The notes below the pieces were generated by a model. It made no database searches and was not told the origin of the DNA. It worked only from the letters and a program-made list of their open reading frames with translations. Below are positions 7,651-15,938 of a stretch of 53,704 bases of DNA, piece by piece (the first letter of the stretch is position 1; every line of letters starts with the position of its first letter). This DNA comes from Acinetobacter brisouii. GTDB taxonomy: Bacteria > Pseudomonadota > Gammaproteobacteria > Pseudomonadales > Moraxellaceae. Location of the stretch: positions 1-53,704 of the forward strand of contig NZ_BKNN01000016.1 in NCBI RefSeq assembly GCF_008993995.1, given 5' to 3'. The position numbers were made by a program, and so were the translations under genes.

Positions 7651-8561
7651 TTGTTTGATTTGAGATGATGAACAAATGCAGCCAAGTCCGCAAGGGCTTG
7701 CTTGCTTTCGTCAAACCAAGCATCAAACATAAAAAAGTTATGCCACATCCCTGTATAGAGCTTGAATTCAACCTCAACACCTGCTTTTTTTGCCTGTGCC
7801 CTAAAGCGTTGTGCATCATCGAGTAATAAGGCTTTACTTCCGACCTGAACCAAGGTTTTTGGTAAGCCTTGCAATTGATCAAATAAAGGGGAAACTCGAG
7901 GGTCATCACGATCGGTATGGGGTGCAATATAGTGTTGGATCGCATTTTCAATCAGTGTCAGTGACAGTAAAGCATCATGTTGTTGATTAAAACGTAGTGA
8001 TTCACTGCTCAGCGTCAGGTCAAGTAAGGGTGACATGAGCACAAGACCACAGGGCTGTGGTGCATTTTCACGGAGCAAGCGTAAATTTAAACTCAAGGCA
8101 AGATTTGCACCTGCACAGTCGCCAGCCAAAATAATATGGTCTGCAGCTACGCCCTGATTGAGCAGTGCATGATAGGCTTGATACAACGCGTCAAATGCCG
8201 CAGGAAACGGTTGTTCAGGCGCTAAAGGATAGTCGATATGAATGACAGGAAGCTGAGTTCGTTGTACTAAACTACACATCAGCGCACGGTAAGAGTGCTG
8301 TGAACCTAACATAAATAAGCCGCCATGAATAAACAAAATAACATGTCCGGCAGAATTGTTTGGGCTAATTTTTTCTACTGGCAGTCCAGCGAGTTGATCA
8401 TGTTCAAAATGTAGATCTTGGGTATTTTTAGGAAAAATTTTACAGATTTTTTCGAGTGAAAAACGTAAGGTTGAGGTTGGAATATTCCATTGACTTGGCG
8501 TGCGTAAACCATTTTTGAGTAAAGACTCAACAACTAGTTTTTTCCACATTGATTTCAACAT
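7647..8561 (-). CDS. Alpha/beta-hydrolase of the HSL esterase type with Cys at the nucleophile position
   Basis: A 304-residue cytoplasmic alpha/beta-hydrolase-fold protein. Family features are the oxyanion-hole HGG at residues 79-81 (FIHGGLFMLG), the IDYPLAPEQPFPAAFDA segment, and the C-terminal catalytic His in YTGMWHNF (His274). The nucleophile elbow, normally GDSAG, reads GDCAG (Cys149), confirmed at the DNA level as a TGT codon. The acid region, usually with E or D before xLLxDD, reads GSKALLLDDA, so the acidic residue also seems absent. It may be an inactive or altered hydrolase. Convergent with dsbD; divergent from the DUF2147 gene with a 159-bp gap. Confidence 0.82.
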   Translation of the reverse strand: MLKSMWKKLVVESLLKNGLRTPSQWNIPTSTLRFSLEKICKIFPKNTQDLHFEHDQLAGLPVEKISPNNSAGHVILFIHGGLFMLGSQHSYRALMCSLVQRTQLPVIHIDYPLAPEQPFPAAFDALYQAYHALLNQGVAADHIILAGDCAGANLALSLNLRLLRENAPQPCGLVLMSPLLDLTLSSESLRFNQQHDALLSLTLIENAIQHYIAPHTDRDDPRVSPLFDQLQGLPKTLVQVGSKALLLDDAQRFRAQAKKAGVEVEFKLYTGMWHNFFMFDAWFDESKQALADLAAFVHHLKSNN

Positions 8562-8720
8562 GCTTCAAGTTCCATTTTGAGAAATAACAGCGCAATATAC
8601 GAAGATCTTGTAGATATTGTTACAAGGCTACACTAAACGGTCACACTGAAAAATTGCAAATTTGTTATGTATTTTGAATACTGAAGATCGGCAATCTTAC
8701 AGAAGACTAGGGAAGAAATA

Positions 8721-9158
8721 ATGAAAAAGATGCTACTTGCCTTGGGGCTATTTGGCGCTGCAATTGCTGCACATGCAGCAGACCCGCTCAATGGTACGGT
8801 TTGGCAAACTGTTGATGATGCAACCAATAAACCCAAAGCATTGGTTGTGTTTACTGAGCAAAAAAATGGAACGTTGTCTGCAAGCATTCAAAAAGTGCTG
8901 ACAGCGGGTGAGGAAAATGCCTGTACCCAATGTAATGGCCCTTATAAAAACAAATCATTACGTGGTGTAACGATTGTTCGTGGTCTAAAAAATGTAGGTG
9001 GCAATGAATATGACAATGGCTCAATTCTTGATCCTAAAAACGGTAAAACTTACAGCTTAAAAGGCGAATTGATTAATGGCGGAAAGCAGTTAAAAATTCG
9101 TGGCTACCTCGGTTTTTCAGCGCTTGGGCGTAACCAGACATGGAATCGCGTCCATTAA
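8721..9158 (+). CDS. DUF2147-family periplasmic protein
   Basis: A 145-residue exported protein. The signal peptide MKKMLLALGLFGAAIAAHA is cleaved before ADPLNGTVWQT. The mature domain has DUF2147 features: an opening GTVWQTVDDATNKPKALVVF strand pair, a Cys pair in ACTQC, the GVTIVRGLKNVGGNEYDNGSILDP segment and closing KIRGYLGFSALGRNQTWNRV. The family is lipocalin-like with unknown function and is common in Acinetobacter. A GAAGAAAT ribosome-binding site precedes the ATG, and a terminator follows. Confidence 0.88.
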   Translation: MKKMLLALGLFGAAIAAHAADPLNGTVWQTVDDATNKPKALVVFTEQKNGTLSASIQKVLTAGEENACTQCNGPYKNKSLRGVTIVRGLKNVGGNEYDNGSILDPKNGKTYSLKGELINGGKQLKIRGYLGFSALGRNQTWNRVH

Positions 9159-9177
9159 AATGGATACTGAGGAAAGT

Positions 9178-9204
9178 AAAGCCTAGATAATTCTAGGCTT
9201 TTTT
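9178..9204 (+). terminator. Intrinsic terminator after the DUF2147 gene
   Basis: AAGCCTAGA and TCTAGGCTT make a perfect 9-bp stem around TAAT, followed by a T-run. It lies 20 nt past the DUF2147 stop and just before the end of the convergent arsC-like gene, so it probably serves both strands. Confidence 0.92.
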
Positions 9205-9208
9205 ATAC

Positions 9209-9556
9209 TTAAACTAGATGACGATATGCAGCTTCGTCAAATCCAACAATCAAGCCTTGAGTTGTTGCAAGAACAGGGCGCTTAATCAGGCTGGTGTGAG
9301 TGGTGAGAGCTTCGATTAAACTGGCTTCACTGCTTAGCGCATGTTGTTGTTCGGCTTCACTGAATTTGCGCCAAGTGGTGCCTTTTTTATTAAGAATCAG
9401 GTCTTGCCCGCAGGTGTCAAGCCAATGCTTTACTGTTGTTGCATCAATGCCTTGTTTTTTATAGTCATGGAACTCATAGCTCAAGCCTAACTCGTTCAGC
9501 AGGTCAAAGGCTTTTTTCATGGAATTACAATTTTTGATGCCGTAGATTTTCAGCAT
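9209..9556 (-). CDS. ArsC/Spx-family protein, YffB type
   Basis: A 115-residue thioredoxin-fold protein of the arsenate-reductase-like (ArsC/Spx) superfamily. It begins MLKIYGIKNCNSMKKAF with a single Cys (Cys10) in place of a CXXC pair, then the FHDYKKQGID segment and the conserved IKRPVL loop, exactly as in E. coli YffB. The cellular role is unproven; glutathione-dependent thiol reduction is a common suggestion. Upstream ATG and GTG codons are in frame; the start used here has GAG 8 nt upstream and gives the usual N-terminus. Confidence 0.88.
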   Translation of the reverse strand: MLKIYGIKNCNSMKKAFDLLNELGLSYEFHDYKKQGIDATTVKHWLDTCGQDLILNKKGTTWRKFSEAEQQHALSSEASLIEALTTHTSLIKRPVLATTQGLIVGFDEAAYRHLV

Positions 9557-9649
9557 ATTCATCACTCATCTATAGTTATGACGAATGAGCTTAACTAAAA
9601 AATATTTGTTCGGCTATGATTATCTTGAAAGGGAAAAAGGGTCTTCCAA

Positions 9650-9689
9650 ATAGAGAAAACCCGCATTAGATCATCCTGATTATGCGGGT
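9650..9689 (-). terminator. Intrinsic terminator of the GGA-rich RNA
   Basis: On the minus strand ACCCGCAT pairs with ATGCGGGT (8 bp, GC-rich), followed by TTTTCTCTATTT. The loop contains the last AGGATGA motif. The orientation supports minus-strand transcription through 9690-9812. Confidence 0.8.
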
Positions 9690-9812
9690 CTCATTTACAA
9701 CGTCCGATGTCACATCCTTGAAAAACAATCTAAATAATTTAGTTTGTTTTTACTTTCATCCTACGGCTTCCTATCCTTTTGCTGTCATCCTGACATGTCC
9801 CTGTGCCGTGCA
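9650..9812 (-). ncRNA. Candidate Rsm/CsrB-type small RNA with eight GGA motifs
   Basis: Read on the minus strand, this non-coding stretch has eight GGA motifs (plus-strand TCC at 9674, 9703, 9715, 9759, 9769, 9774, 9788 and 9798), most in the context A-GGA-U/A. At least two sit in hairpin loops: TGTC-AGGAT-GACA near 9790, and ATC-AGGAT-GAT inside the final hairpin. The 3' end is an intrinsic terminator. Such spacing of GGA in loops is the hallmark of RNAs that titrate CsrA/RsmA. The 5' end is inferred from a weak TTGCTT/TAGCAT promoter-like pair. A CTTACA half-site at 9865-9870 lies about 55 nt upstream, where GacA boxes lie in Pseudomonas, but the other half-site is poor. Confidence 0.68.
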
Positions 9813-9906
9813 GCTATAATGCTACAAATACGTGTCAGAAAAAAGCAATTTAGACGACAATGGATGTAAGCTATTTTTAGCGGTTTAGTGAACATATGTT
9901 CACAAA

Positions 9907-10734
9907 TTATGCCAACTGGTAGTCAATAATCACTGGCGCATGGTCACTAAACCACTGATCTTTATACACCCATGCATTGATTGCACGGGTTTTCCAGTCA
10001 GGTGAACACGCTTGGTAGTCAATGCGCCAACCGACGTTTTTTGCACGTGCTTGTCCTCGGTTTGACCACCAAGAGTAGAGTTCAGCTTCAGGGCGAACTA
10101 CGCGGAAGGTATCGACATAGCCCAAATCATCATAAATATGATCAAGCCAAGCACGCTCATGGGGTAAACAGCCAGAGGCTTTTTGATTACCTGACCAGTT
10201 TTTAATATCAATGCGCTTATGCACAATGTTGTAATCCCCACAGACAATGATTGATTTGTTTTCATCGCGCCATTGTTTTAGGATTTTTTTGTATTCATCT
10301 AAAAAGTGATCTTTACGGGCTTGTGCTTCATCACCTGAAGAACCTGATGGAAGATACAAAGAGGCAATATGTACAGGCTGTTCCAAGCCTAAATCAAACT
10401 CGGCACAAATAAAGCGCCCTTGTGAGTCTGCAAGTTCAAAGCCTAAGCCATCTTTCACCGAAATAAATGGCAGGCGGCTATAGATCGCCGTACCTGCATA
10501 GCCCGCACGCTCAGCAGGAAACAGATGCGTATGCCAGCCTTCAGGTCTAAATTTATCTGTCCATTGGGCATGGGTAATACGACTTTCCTGCATGCAAACG
10601 ACATCGGCATCGGACTGTTCTAACCAGTCGAGTAGACCTTTGGTCACGGAAGAACGTAGTCCATTTACGTTAATTGAGACTACACGTAGAATTTTTGCCT
10701 CACTTGGATAGTGATCCTTTGGTATCATGCTCAA
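9907..10734 (-). CDS. xthA: Exodeoxyribonuclease III
   Basis: AP endonuclease and 3'-5' exonuclease of base-excision repair. The 275-residue protein has the exonuclease-endonuclease-phosphatase fold: [12 protein letters not shown], the metal ligand Glu in [24 protein letters not shown] with the catalytic Asp/Asn pair, WRIDYQ, and the terminal [10 protein letters not shown] catalytic Asp-His. The TTG at 10734 is placed well behind GAGG (6-nt spacing); an ATG two codons later is the alternative start. The gene is divergent from pyrE with only about 32 bp between starts, so its promoter must overlap the pyrE leader. Confidence 0.93.
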   Translation of the reverse strand: MSMIPKDHYPSEAKILRVVSINVNGLRSSVTKGLLDWLEQSDADVVCMQESRITHAQWTDKFRPEGWHTHLFPAERAGYAGTAIYSRLPFISVKDGLGFELADSQGRFICAEFDLGLEQPVHIASLYLPSGSSGDEAQARKDHFLDEYKKILKQWRDENKSIIVCGDYNIVHKRIDIKNWSGNQKASGCLPHERAWLDHIYDDLGYVDTFRVVRPEAELYSWWSNRGQARAKNVGWRIDYQACSPDWKTRAINAWVYKDQWFSDHAPVIIDYQLA

Positions 10735-10766
10735 GTCTTACCTCAATATCTGAATTTGGAGCTCTC

Positions 10767-11417
10767 ATGACAACGCCGTCTCAATTTAACCCACAGGCTT
10801 TTATTGACCTTGCTTTATCACGAGGTGTGCTGAAGTTTGGTGAGTTTACTTTAAAATCGGGTCGTGTTAGCCCTTATTTTTTTAATGCAGGTTTGTTAAA
10901 TGATGGTGAAGCATTGTCATTGCTTGCTCAAGGCTATGCCGATCAATTGGTTCAATCTGACAATGTCGAAGTAATTTTTGGCCCTGCGTACAAAGGCATT
11001 CCTTTTGTTGCGGCAACAGCAGTGGCATTGTCGCAAGTGCATGGTAAAAGTGTACCTTGGGGTTTTAACCGTAAGGAAGCCAAAGATCATGGCGAAGGTG
11101 GTGTTTTGGTTGGTGCAGCAGTAGAAGGCAAAAAAGTCTGGATCATTGATGATGTGATTACCGCAGGTACTGCGATTCGTGAAGTCGTCACCATTTTGAA
11201 AAATGCAGGTGCAAGCATTGCGGGCGTGTTGGTGGCATTAGACCGTCAGGAACGTGGTCAGGGTGAATTGTCTGCGATTCAGGAAGTGCAAAAAGAACTT
11301 GAGATTCCTGTATATGCATTGATTACCATGAAAGATTTGATGGATTATCTGGATGCCAAAGGTGAGAAAGAAGCCTTAGCCAATATGCAGGCGTATCGTG
11401 AGAAATACGGTATTTGA
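10767..11417 (+). CDS. pyrE: Orotate phosphoribosyltransferase
   Basis: Converts orotate and PRPP to OMP in de novo pyrimidine synthesis. The 216-residue protein shows the family's [18 protein letters not shown] segment, [12 protein letters not shown], the KDHGEGG flexible loop and the PRPP-binding motif [16 protein letters not shown]. The open frame extends 31 codons upstream into xthA, but the ATG at 10767 has TTTGGAG 5-6 nt before it and gives the normal N-terminus MTTPSQFN. A terminator follows. Confidence 0.96.
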   Translation: MTTPSQFNPQAFIDLALSRGVLKFGEFTLKSGRVSPYFFNAGLLNDGEALSLLAQGYADQLVQSDNVEVIFGPAYKGIPFVAATAVALSQVHGKSVPWGFNRKEAKDHGEGGVLVGAAVEGKKVWIIDDVITAGTAIREVVTILKNAGASIAGVLVALDRQERGQGELSAIQEVQKELEIPVYALITMKDLMDYLDAKGEKEALANMQAYREKYGI

Positions 11418-11446
11418 TAATCAGAATTATTGATTGATTTTTGATT

Positions 11447-11478
11447 AAAGCTCTATCCATGATAGAGCTTTATTTTTA
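11447..11478 (+). terminator. Intrinsic terminator after pyrE
   Basis: AAAGCTCTATC and GATAGAGCTTT form a perfect 11-bp stem around CAT, followed by ATTTTTATT. It lies about 30 nt past the pyrE stop. Confidence 0.92.
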
Positions 11479-11490
11479 TTAAAAAGAAAA

Positions 11491-12285
11491 ATGAATATTG
11501 ATTGGAATTTAACAATTGCAGGTTTTTCAGCAATTGCAGCAAGTGTTGCCTCCATTGCTACATTTTTAGGATGGAAAGAAAATAGAGAGTTGAGAAAAGC
11601 TCAAACAGATCCATTTATTGATGTTAAATTGGAAACAGTGGGTCATCATATTAGCCTTTTGCGTTTAAAAATAACAAATACAGGTCAGGGGGGAGCTTTT
11701 GATCTCAAGATTAATTTGAGACCTCATCCATCGTTACATCAAGAATCTATACAAGTGGCTCAACGAATTATAGATATATTCAATAATTCTAAATTTATGA
11801 AAGAAGGAATCAGTTATTTAGCATCTTTAGACTATAAAAATACAAGGTATTTGAATTTTTATCAGGGTGGTGAAAAAGGAATAACGACGGATGATTTTTT
11901 TAATACCATTTTAGTCGCAAGAGTAGAATTTAATGATTTGAATGGTAAAAAATTTTCTCGTGAATATGTAATAGATGCATCTGAACTTGGAGATACTTAT
12001 AAATTAGGAAAATCGTTCGAAGAGTCTGTGCCTGATGCATTGGAAAAAATGCAAAAAGATATTCATGATATTAATCAAAATCTAAGGAAATATTATTTGT
12101 TTTTTGAAAAGAAGTTTGACCAAGAAAAAAGTGAATGGACTGAGTTTGAATTACAGAGAGAACTGCATAAAATAAAGATGAGGCGAGAGCGTGATCAACG
12201 ATTAGAAAAAATAGATAAGATCTACAAATTTAAAAAATTAATCAAACAGCCTACGATTCATGATATTCGTAAACAGAATAAATAG
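11491..12285 (+). CDS. Membrane-anchored protein of unknown function, AT-rich
   Basis: A 264-residue protein with one N-terminal membrane segment (about residues 7-27, LTIAGFSAIAASVASIATFLGW). Then comes the linker KENRELRKAQTDPFIDV, a beta-rich domain (LRLKITNTGQGGAFDLKINL) and a charged coiled-coil C-terminus with many Lys, Glu and Arg. The N-in, single-helix layout with a KAQTDP linker is common in uncharacterised bacterial proteins, but I recognise no family. Codon use is distinctly richer in A/T than the flanking housekeeping genes. There is no clear ribosome-binding site beyond AAAAAGAAAA. Its 3' end overlaps the convergent DUF3565 gene by 35 nt. It looks like acquired accessory DNA. 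Confidence 0.7.
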   Translation: MNIDWNLTIAGFSAIAASVASIATFLGWKENRELRKAQTDPFIDVKLETVGHHISLLRLKITNTGQGGAFDLKINLRPHPSLHQESIQVAQRIIDIFNNSKFMKEGISYLASLDYKNTRYLNFYQGGEKGITTDDFFNTILVARVEFNDLNGKKFSREYVIDASELGDTYKLGKSFEESVPDALEKMQKDIHDINQNLRKYYLFFEKKFDQEKSEWTEFELQRELHKIKMRRERDQRLEKIDKIYKFKKLIKQPTIHDIRKQNK

Positions 12286-12475
12286 TGGTTTCCACATCAC
12301 ACTTTTTACACTCAAGCATCATACCCAACTTCTCCTGACGCCCTTGCATAGTCATGACCCAAGGGCGGTTTTGCCAAGGTGGGGTATGCCTGACATGTTG
12401 CGTATGTCCACAGGTTAAATCGGCAACCCAGTGTTGTTCTTCATCTAAGTGAAACCCAATAATCGCCTGCTGCAT
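12251..12475 (-). CDS. DUF3565-family small protein
   Basis: A 74-residue protein beginning MQQAIIGFHLDEEQHWVADL, with a CGH (Cys-Gly-His) and a CKKC pair further on. This matches the short DUF3565 proteins and suggests a zinc-binding knuckle. The characteristic HTQHVRHTPPWQNRPWV segment is present. The frame is open 35 codons further upstream, but the ATG at 12475 has AAAGGATG at proper distance. Function unknown. Divergent from gshB. Confidence 0.82.
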   Translation of the reverse strand: MQQAIIGFHLDEEQHWVADLTCGHTQHVRHTPPWQNRPWVMTMQGRQEKLGMMLECKKCDVETTIYSVYEYHES

Positions 12476-12592
12476 GAGTTCATCCTTTATTTTCTTGCAA
12501 ATAATATATGACACTTTACTGAAATTCAGAAAAAGACAGCCACAATCTCCGTTATACTTTTTCTCATCAAAAAATAGCAAGAGTAAAAAATC

Positions 12593-13531
12593 ATGCGCGT
12601 ATTGGTTGTGATGGATCCCATCGAAAATGTCAATCTGAAAAAAGATTCAACCATGGCAATGCTATGGGCGGCAAGCCGTCGTGGTCATGAATTGGGATAT
12701 GCTTTACAACAAGATTTGTATATCGATCAGGGCAAAGCCTGTGGTCTCATTTCACCATTGAAAGTGTTTGAAGATTATCAGCATTATTACGAGCTGGGTG
12801 AAAAACAAAAACAATCATTGGCAGATTACGATGTTATCTTGATGCGTAAAGATCCACCGTTTGATATGAACTTTGTCTATACCACGTATATTTTGGAACA
12901 GGCAGAGCGTGAAGGTGCATGGATCATCAACAAGCCGCAGTCGCTGCGTGATTGTAATGAAAAACTATTTGCTACTCAGTTCCCAAAGCTTCAAGTGCCG
13001 ACTTTGGTGACTTCACAACAAAGTTTAATCCGTGAATTTATTCGTGAGCATGGCGATGTCATCGTTAAACCACTGGATGGTATGGGAGGAATGGGGATTT
13101 TCCGTTTATTCCAAGATGGTGTGAATATTGGTTCGACGCTTGAGATCCTGACTCAGAATGGTCAGCAACCGATTATGGCACAGCGCTACATTCCTGAAAT
13201 TGTCGAAGGAGATAAACGTATTTTGATGATTAATGGTGAGCCGATTCCATATTGCTTGGCACGTATTCCACAAAATGGAGAGGTTCGTGGCAACTTGGCG
13301 GCGGGTGGCTTGGGTGAAGCTCGTCCTCTAACTGAAAATGACAAACGTATCGCTGAAAAGGTTGGGCCATTCTTGCGTGAAAAAGGTTTAGTCTTTGTCG
13401 GACTCGACGTGATTGGGAATTATGTGACTGAGATCAATGTGACGAGTCCAACCTGTATTCGTGAAATTGATCATCAGTTTGGCACGTCTATTGCCGATAC
13501 ATTATTTGATGTGTTAGAACAAGGGCGTTAA
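12593..13531 (+). CDS. gshB: Glutathione synthetase
   Basis: ATP-dependent ligation of glycine to gamma-glutamylcysteine. The 312-residue ATP-grasp enzyme has the N-terminal MRVLVVMDPIENVNLKKDST, MRKDPPFDMNFVY, the nucleotide site HGDVIVKPLDGMGGMGIF, RYIPEIVEGDKRIL, and the C-terminal metal site FVGLDVIGNYVTEINVTSP. Length is near the 316 of E. coli. It is followed 25 nt later by a PhyH-like gene on the same strand. Confidence 0.96.
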   Translation: MRVLVVMDPIENVNLKKDSTMAMLWAASRRGHELGYALQQDLYIDQGKACGLISPLKVFEDYQHYYELGEKQKQSLADYDVILMRKDPPFDMNFVYTTYILEQAEREGAWIINKPQSLRDCNEKLFATQFPKLQVPTLVTSQQSLIREFIREHGDVIVKPLDGMGGMGIFRLFQDGVNIGSTLEILTQNGQQPIMAQRYIPEIVEGDKRILMINGEPIPYCLARIPQNGEVRGNLAAGGLGEARPLTENDKRIAEKVGPFLREKGLVFVGLDVIGNYVTEINVTSPTCIREIDHQFGTSIADTLFDVLEQGR

Positions 13532-13556
13532 TTTGCCCTTGTCCTGATGCTGAACT

Positions 13557-14666
13557 ATGAAAAAAATTAAAAAATTCTTACAACAAGAGCGTACACAGCG
13601 TGCGCTCAATGAATTTAAGCAGTTATTACAACAGCATCCAAAACAAACCTTGCTTGATAGCATGACATTATTTACATCAGCCAAATCTTTTGAAAAAAAC
13701 ACTCTGCTTGGCAATCCTGTATTCAATGAACTGGGTCTGCACCGCTATCGAGTTCAAAAAGCCGCTGAAATGGCTGCAAAACGCCGTGAAAAATTGGCAG
13801 TTCATCTTGCGGTTGAAGATGTTGCACAGTTTGAGAAAAATGGCTTTATTCTCAAAGAAAATTTTTTAGATGATGCCAAATTTCAAGCCTTAAAAGCTGA
13901 GTTATTGGCAACACCATTACAAACCCGAGAAACGTTACAGGGCGATACCGTCACTCGGCGTATGGCACTCGATCAACAGGCGTTAAAACAATTGCCTGTG
14001 ACTGCTCAATTATTGGCAAGTTCAAATTGGCAAAATTTATTGAACTATGTGGGCAGTTTTAAGCTCCAACCTGTCTACTATTTACAGATGATTTTTTCCC
14101 ATGTTTGTCATGCACTTCCTGACCCTCAGACCAATTTGCATAGTGACACCTTTCATTCGAGCGTTAAGGCTTGGCTATTTTTAGAAGATGTGGCTGAAGA
14201 TGAGGGACCTTTTGTGTATGTCGCAGGTTCACATTGTGTCAATGATCAGCGCTTGGCATGGGAGTATCAAAAATCTTTGAGTATTCATGCCAAAACTGAA
14301 ATCCTGACTCGCCGAGGATCATTTCGAATTCAACCTGAAGAACTTGAGGCTCTTGGGTATCAACAACCACAGGCATTTGCAGTAAAAGCCAATACTTTGG
14401 TGGTTGCAGATACCTATGGTTTTCATGCACGTGGTAAAAGTGTACGCCCATCAACCCGCATTGAACTTTGGGCGTATGCACGTCGTAATCCGTTTTTACC
14501 GTGGACAGGTTTAGACCCAACTGCATTGCCAATGATTAGACATCGTTTGGTTCCTTGGTATTGGAAAGGTCTCGATTATTTGGAAGAAAAATTTCAACAA
14601 AAAAGCCCGTGGCGTGATGTCGGGAAAAAATATGCCACCGACCCTGTCGTGCTCCGAAAAAAATAA
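13557..14666 (+). CDS. Phytanoyl-CoA dioxygenase (PhyH)-like protein
   Basis: A 369-residue predicted Fe(II)/2-oxoglutarate dioxygenase. The metal triad is visible as HSD (His195, Asp197) in TNLHSDTFHSSVKAWLF and His290 in YGFHARGKS; Arg301 (STRIELWAY) is placed to bind 2-oxoglutarate. A helical region of about 90 residues precedes the core, and there is no signal peptide. The substrate is unknown; bacterial members act on diverse lipids, amino acids and small molecules. It lies 25 nt after gshB, so co-transcription is likely, though no functional link is evident. Confidence 0.8.
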   Translation: MKKIKKFLQQERTQRALNEFKQLLQQHPKQTLLDSMTLFTSAKSFEKNTLLGNPVFNELGLHRYRVQKAAEMAAKRREKLAVHLAVEDVAQFEKNGFILKENFLDDAKFQALKAELLATPLQTRETLQGDTVTRRMALDQQALKQLPVTAQLLASSNWQNLLNYVGSFKLQPVYYLQMIFSHVCHALPDPQTNLHSDTFHSSVKAWLFLEDVAEDEGPFVYVAGSHCVNDQRLAWEYQKSLSIHAKTEILTRRGSFRIQPEELEALGYQQPQAFAVKANTLVVADTYGFHARGKSVRPSTRIELWAYARRNPFLPWTGLDPTALPMIRHRLVPWYWKGLDYLEEKFQQKSPWRDVGKKYATDPVVLRKK

Positions 14667-14743
14667 CTTGTCTGTAGATTCAACAACTAATGTGTTAGAA
14701 CAAGATCAGCATCACTTTAATTAATCAATATTTGTTTAAATGA

Positions 14744-14760
14744 CGTGAAAATCATTCACG
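14744..14760. promoter_or_regulatory. Small inverted repeat upstream of murG
   Basis: CGTGAA and TTCACG flank a 5-nt centre in the 156-bp gap between the PhyH-like gene and murG. No U-tract follows, so an operator or leader stem-loop is more likely than a terminator. The gap should also hold the promoter of the murG-murC-ddl-ftsQ transcript. Confidence 0.35.
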
Positions 14761-14822
14761 CCAATATGACTTTATGATTAAAATAAGCCTAGAAATTTAT
14801 GTAACTTGCACAGCCGAAGTAT

Positions 14823-15926
14823 TTGACAGTGACCAATTCTCAATCACAAAAATCTAAACACATTATGATGATGGCTGCGGGTACGGGTGGACATGTTTTC
14901 CCAGCATTAGCCGTCGCAAAATTATTACAAGAACAAGGTCATCAGGTGTCATGGTTGGCGACGCCTGCAGGCATGGAAAACCGTTTATTGAAAGACCAAA
15001 ACATTCCGATTTATCAGATTGATATTCAGGGTGTGCGTGGTAATGGTTTGCTACGCAAACTGGTCGCGCCTTTTAAAATTTTAGGCGCAACACTGGCAGC
15101 AATGCGTTTTATGAAACAGCAGAAAGTAGATGTAGTTGCAGGCTTTGGCGGTTATGTCGCAGGGCCAGGTGGCTTGGCTGCCCGTGCATTGGGTATTCCT
15201 GTGCTGATTCATGAGCAAAATGCAGTCGCAGGTTTTACTAATGTGCAGTTATCACGAGTGGCGAGTAAAATCTGTCAGGCATTTCCAAATACCTTTCCTG
15301 CTTCAGATAAAGTAGTCACCACGGGTAACCCAGTCCGTAAAGAAATTACAGATACTTTGACCCCGAAGTGGCGTTATCAGACCCGTGAGCAAGAACATTT
15401 GCCACTCAATATTTTAGTGGTGGGTGGTTCATTGGGAGCGCAGGCACTCAATGAAAAATTGCCTGAGGCATTTAAACAGTTGAATGTACCGTTGCATATT
15501 ACCCATCAGTGTGGTCAAAAGCAGCTTGCTGAAACCCAAACCCGTTATGCCAATGCACCTGAACAGTTAAAGGTTCAAGTCGTTCCATTTATTGAAGATA
15601 TGGCAAAAGCGTATAGTGATGCTGACCTGATTATCTGCCGAGCAGGTGCATTGACCGTGACCGAAGTGGCAACCGCAGGTGTGGCAGCCGTCTTTATTCC
15701 ATTGCCAAGTGCAGTCGATGATCATCAAACCGCAAATGCACGCTTCCTTGAGGGTGTCGGTGCAGCAAAAATCTGTCCGCAAAGCACTATGACCCCTGAA
15801 AATTTACAACAGTTATTGACGCCACTGATGAACCGTCAGCTTTTGTCTGAAATGGCAATTAAAGCACGTCAACACGCACAACCAGAAGCCACCCAACATG
15901 TGGTGGACTTAATTCAAGCATTATAG
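14823..15926 (+). CDS. murG: Undecaprenyl-PP-MurNAc-pentapeptide GlcNAc transferase
   Basis: Adds GlcNAc to lipid I to make lipid II at the inner face of the cytoplasmic membrane. The 367-residue GT28 protein has MMMAAGTGGHVFPALAVA near the N-terminus, GFGGYVAGPGGLAARALG, HEQNAVAGFTN, the second G-loop VVGGSLGAQALNE, and the donor site CRAGALTVTEVA. The start appears to be TTG at 14823, or GTG two codons later; no ATG gives the expected N-terminal extension. First gene of the local division cluster, 12 nt from murC. Confidence 0.95.
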   Translation: MTVTNSQSQKSKHIMMMAAGTGGHVFPALAVAKLLQEQGHQVSWLATPAGMENRLLKDQNIPIYQIDIQGVRGNGLLRKLVAPFKILGATLAAMRFMKQQKVDVVAGFGGYVAGPGGLAARALGIPVLIHEQNAVAGFTNVQLSRVASKICQAFPNTFPASDKVVTTGNPVRKEITDTLTPKWRYQTREQEHLPLNILVVGGSLGAQALNEKLPEAFKQLNVPLHITHQCGQKQLAETQTRYANAPEQLKVQVVPFIEDMAKAYSDADLIICRAGALTVTEVATAGVAAVFIPLPSAVDDHQTANARFLEGVGAAKICPQSTMTPENLQQLLTPLMNRQLLSEMAIKARQHAQPEATQHVVDLIQAL

Positions 15927-15938
15927 TTAGAGCATCGT

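Noticed and set aside
9650-9906. Reading the 9659-9689 hairpin simply as the xthA terminator
   Set aside because: It is about 220 nt past the xthA stop, and the GGA-motif cluster between fits a separate RNA better, though read-through from xthA cannot be excluded.
10674-10766. Extension of pyrE into xthA
   Set aside because: Would overlap xthA coding sequence, and the ATG at 10767 matches the family start.
12476-12580. 35-codon extension of the DUF3565 frame
   Set aside because: Includes the true ribosome-binding site and gshB promoter region; the family is short.
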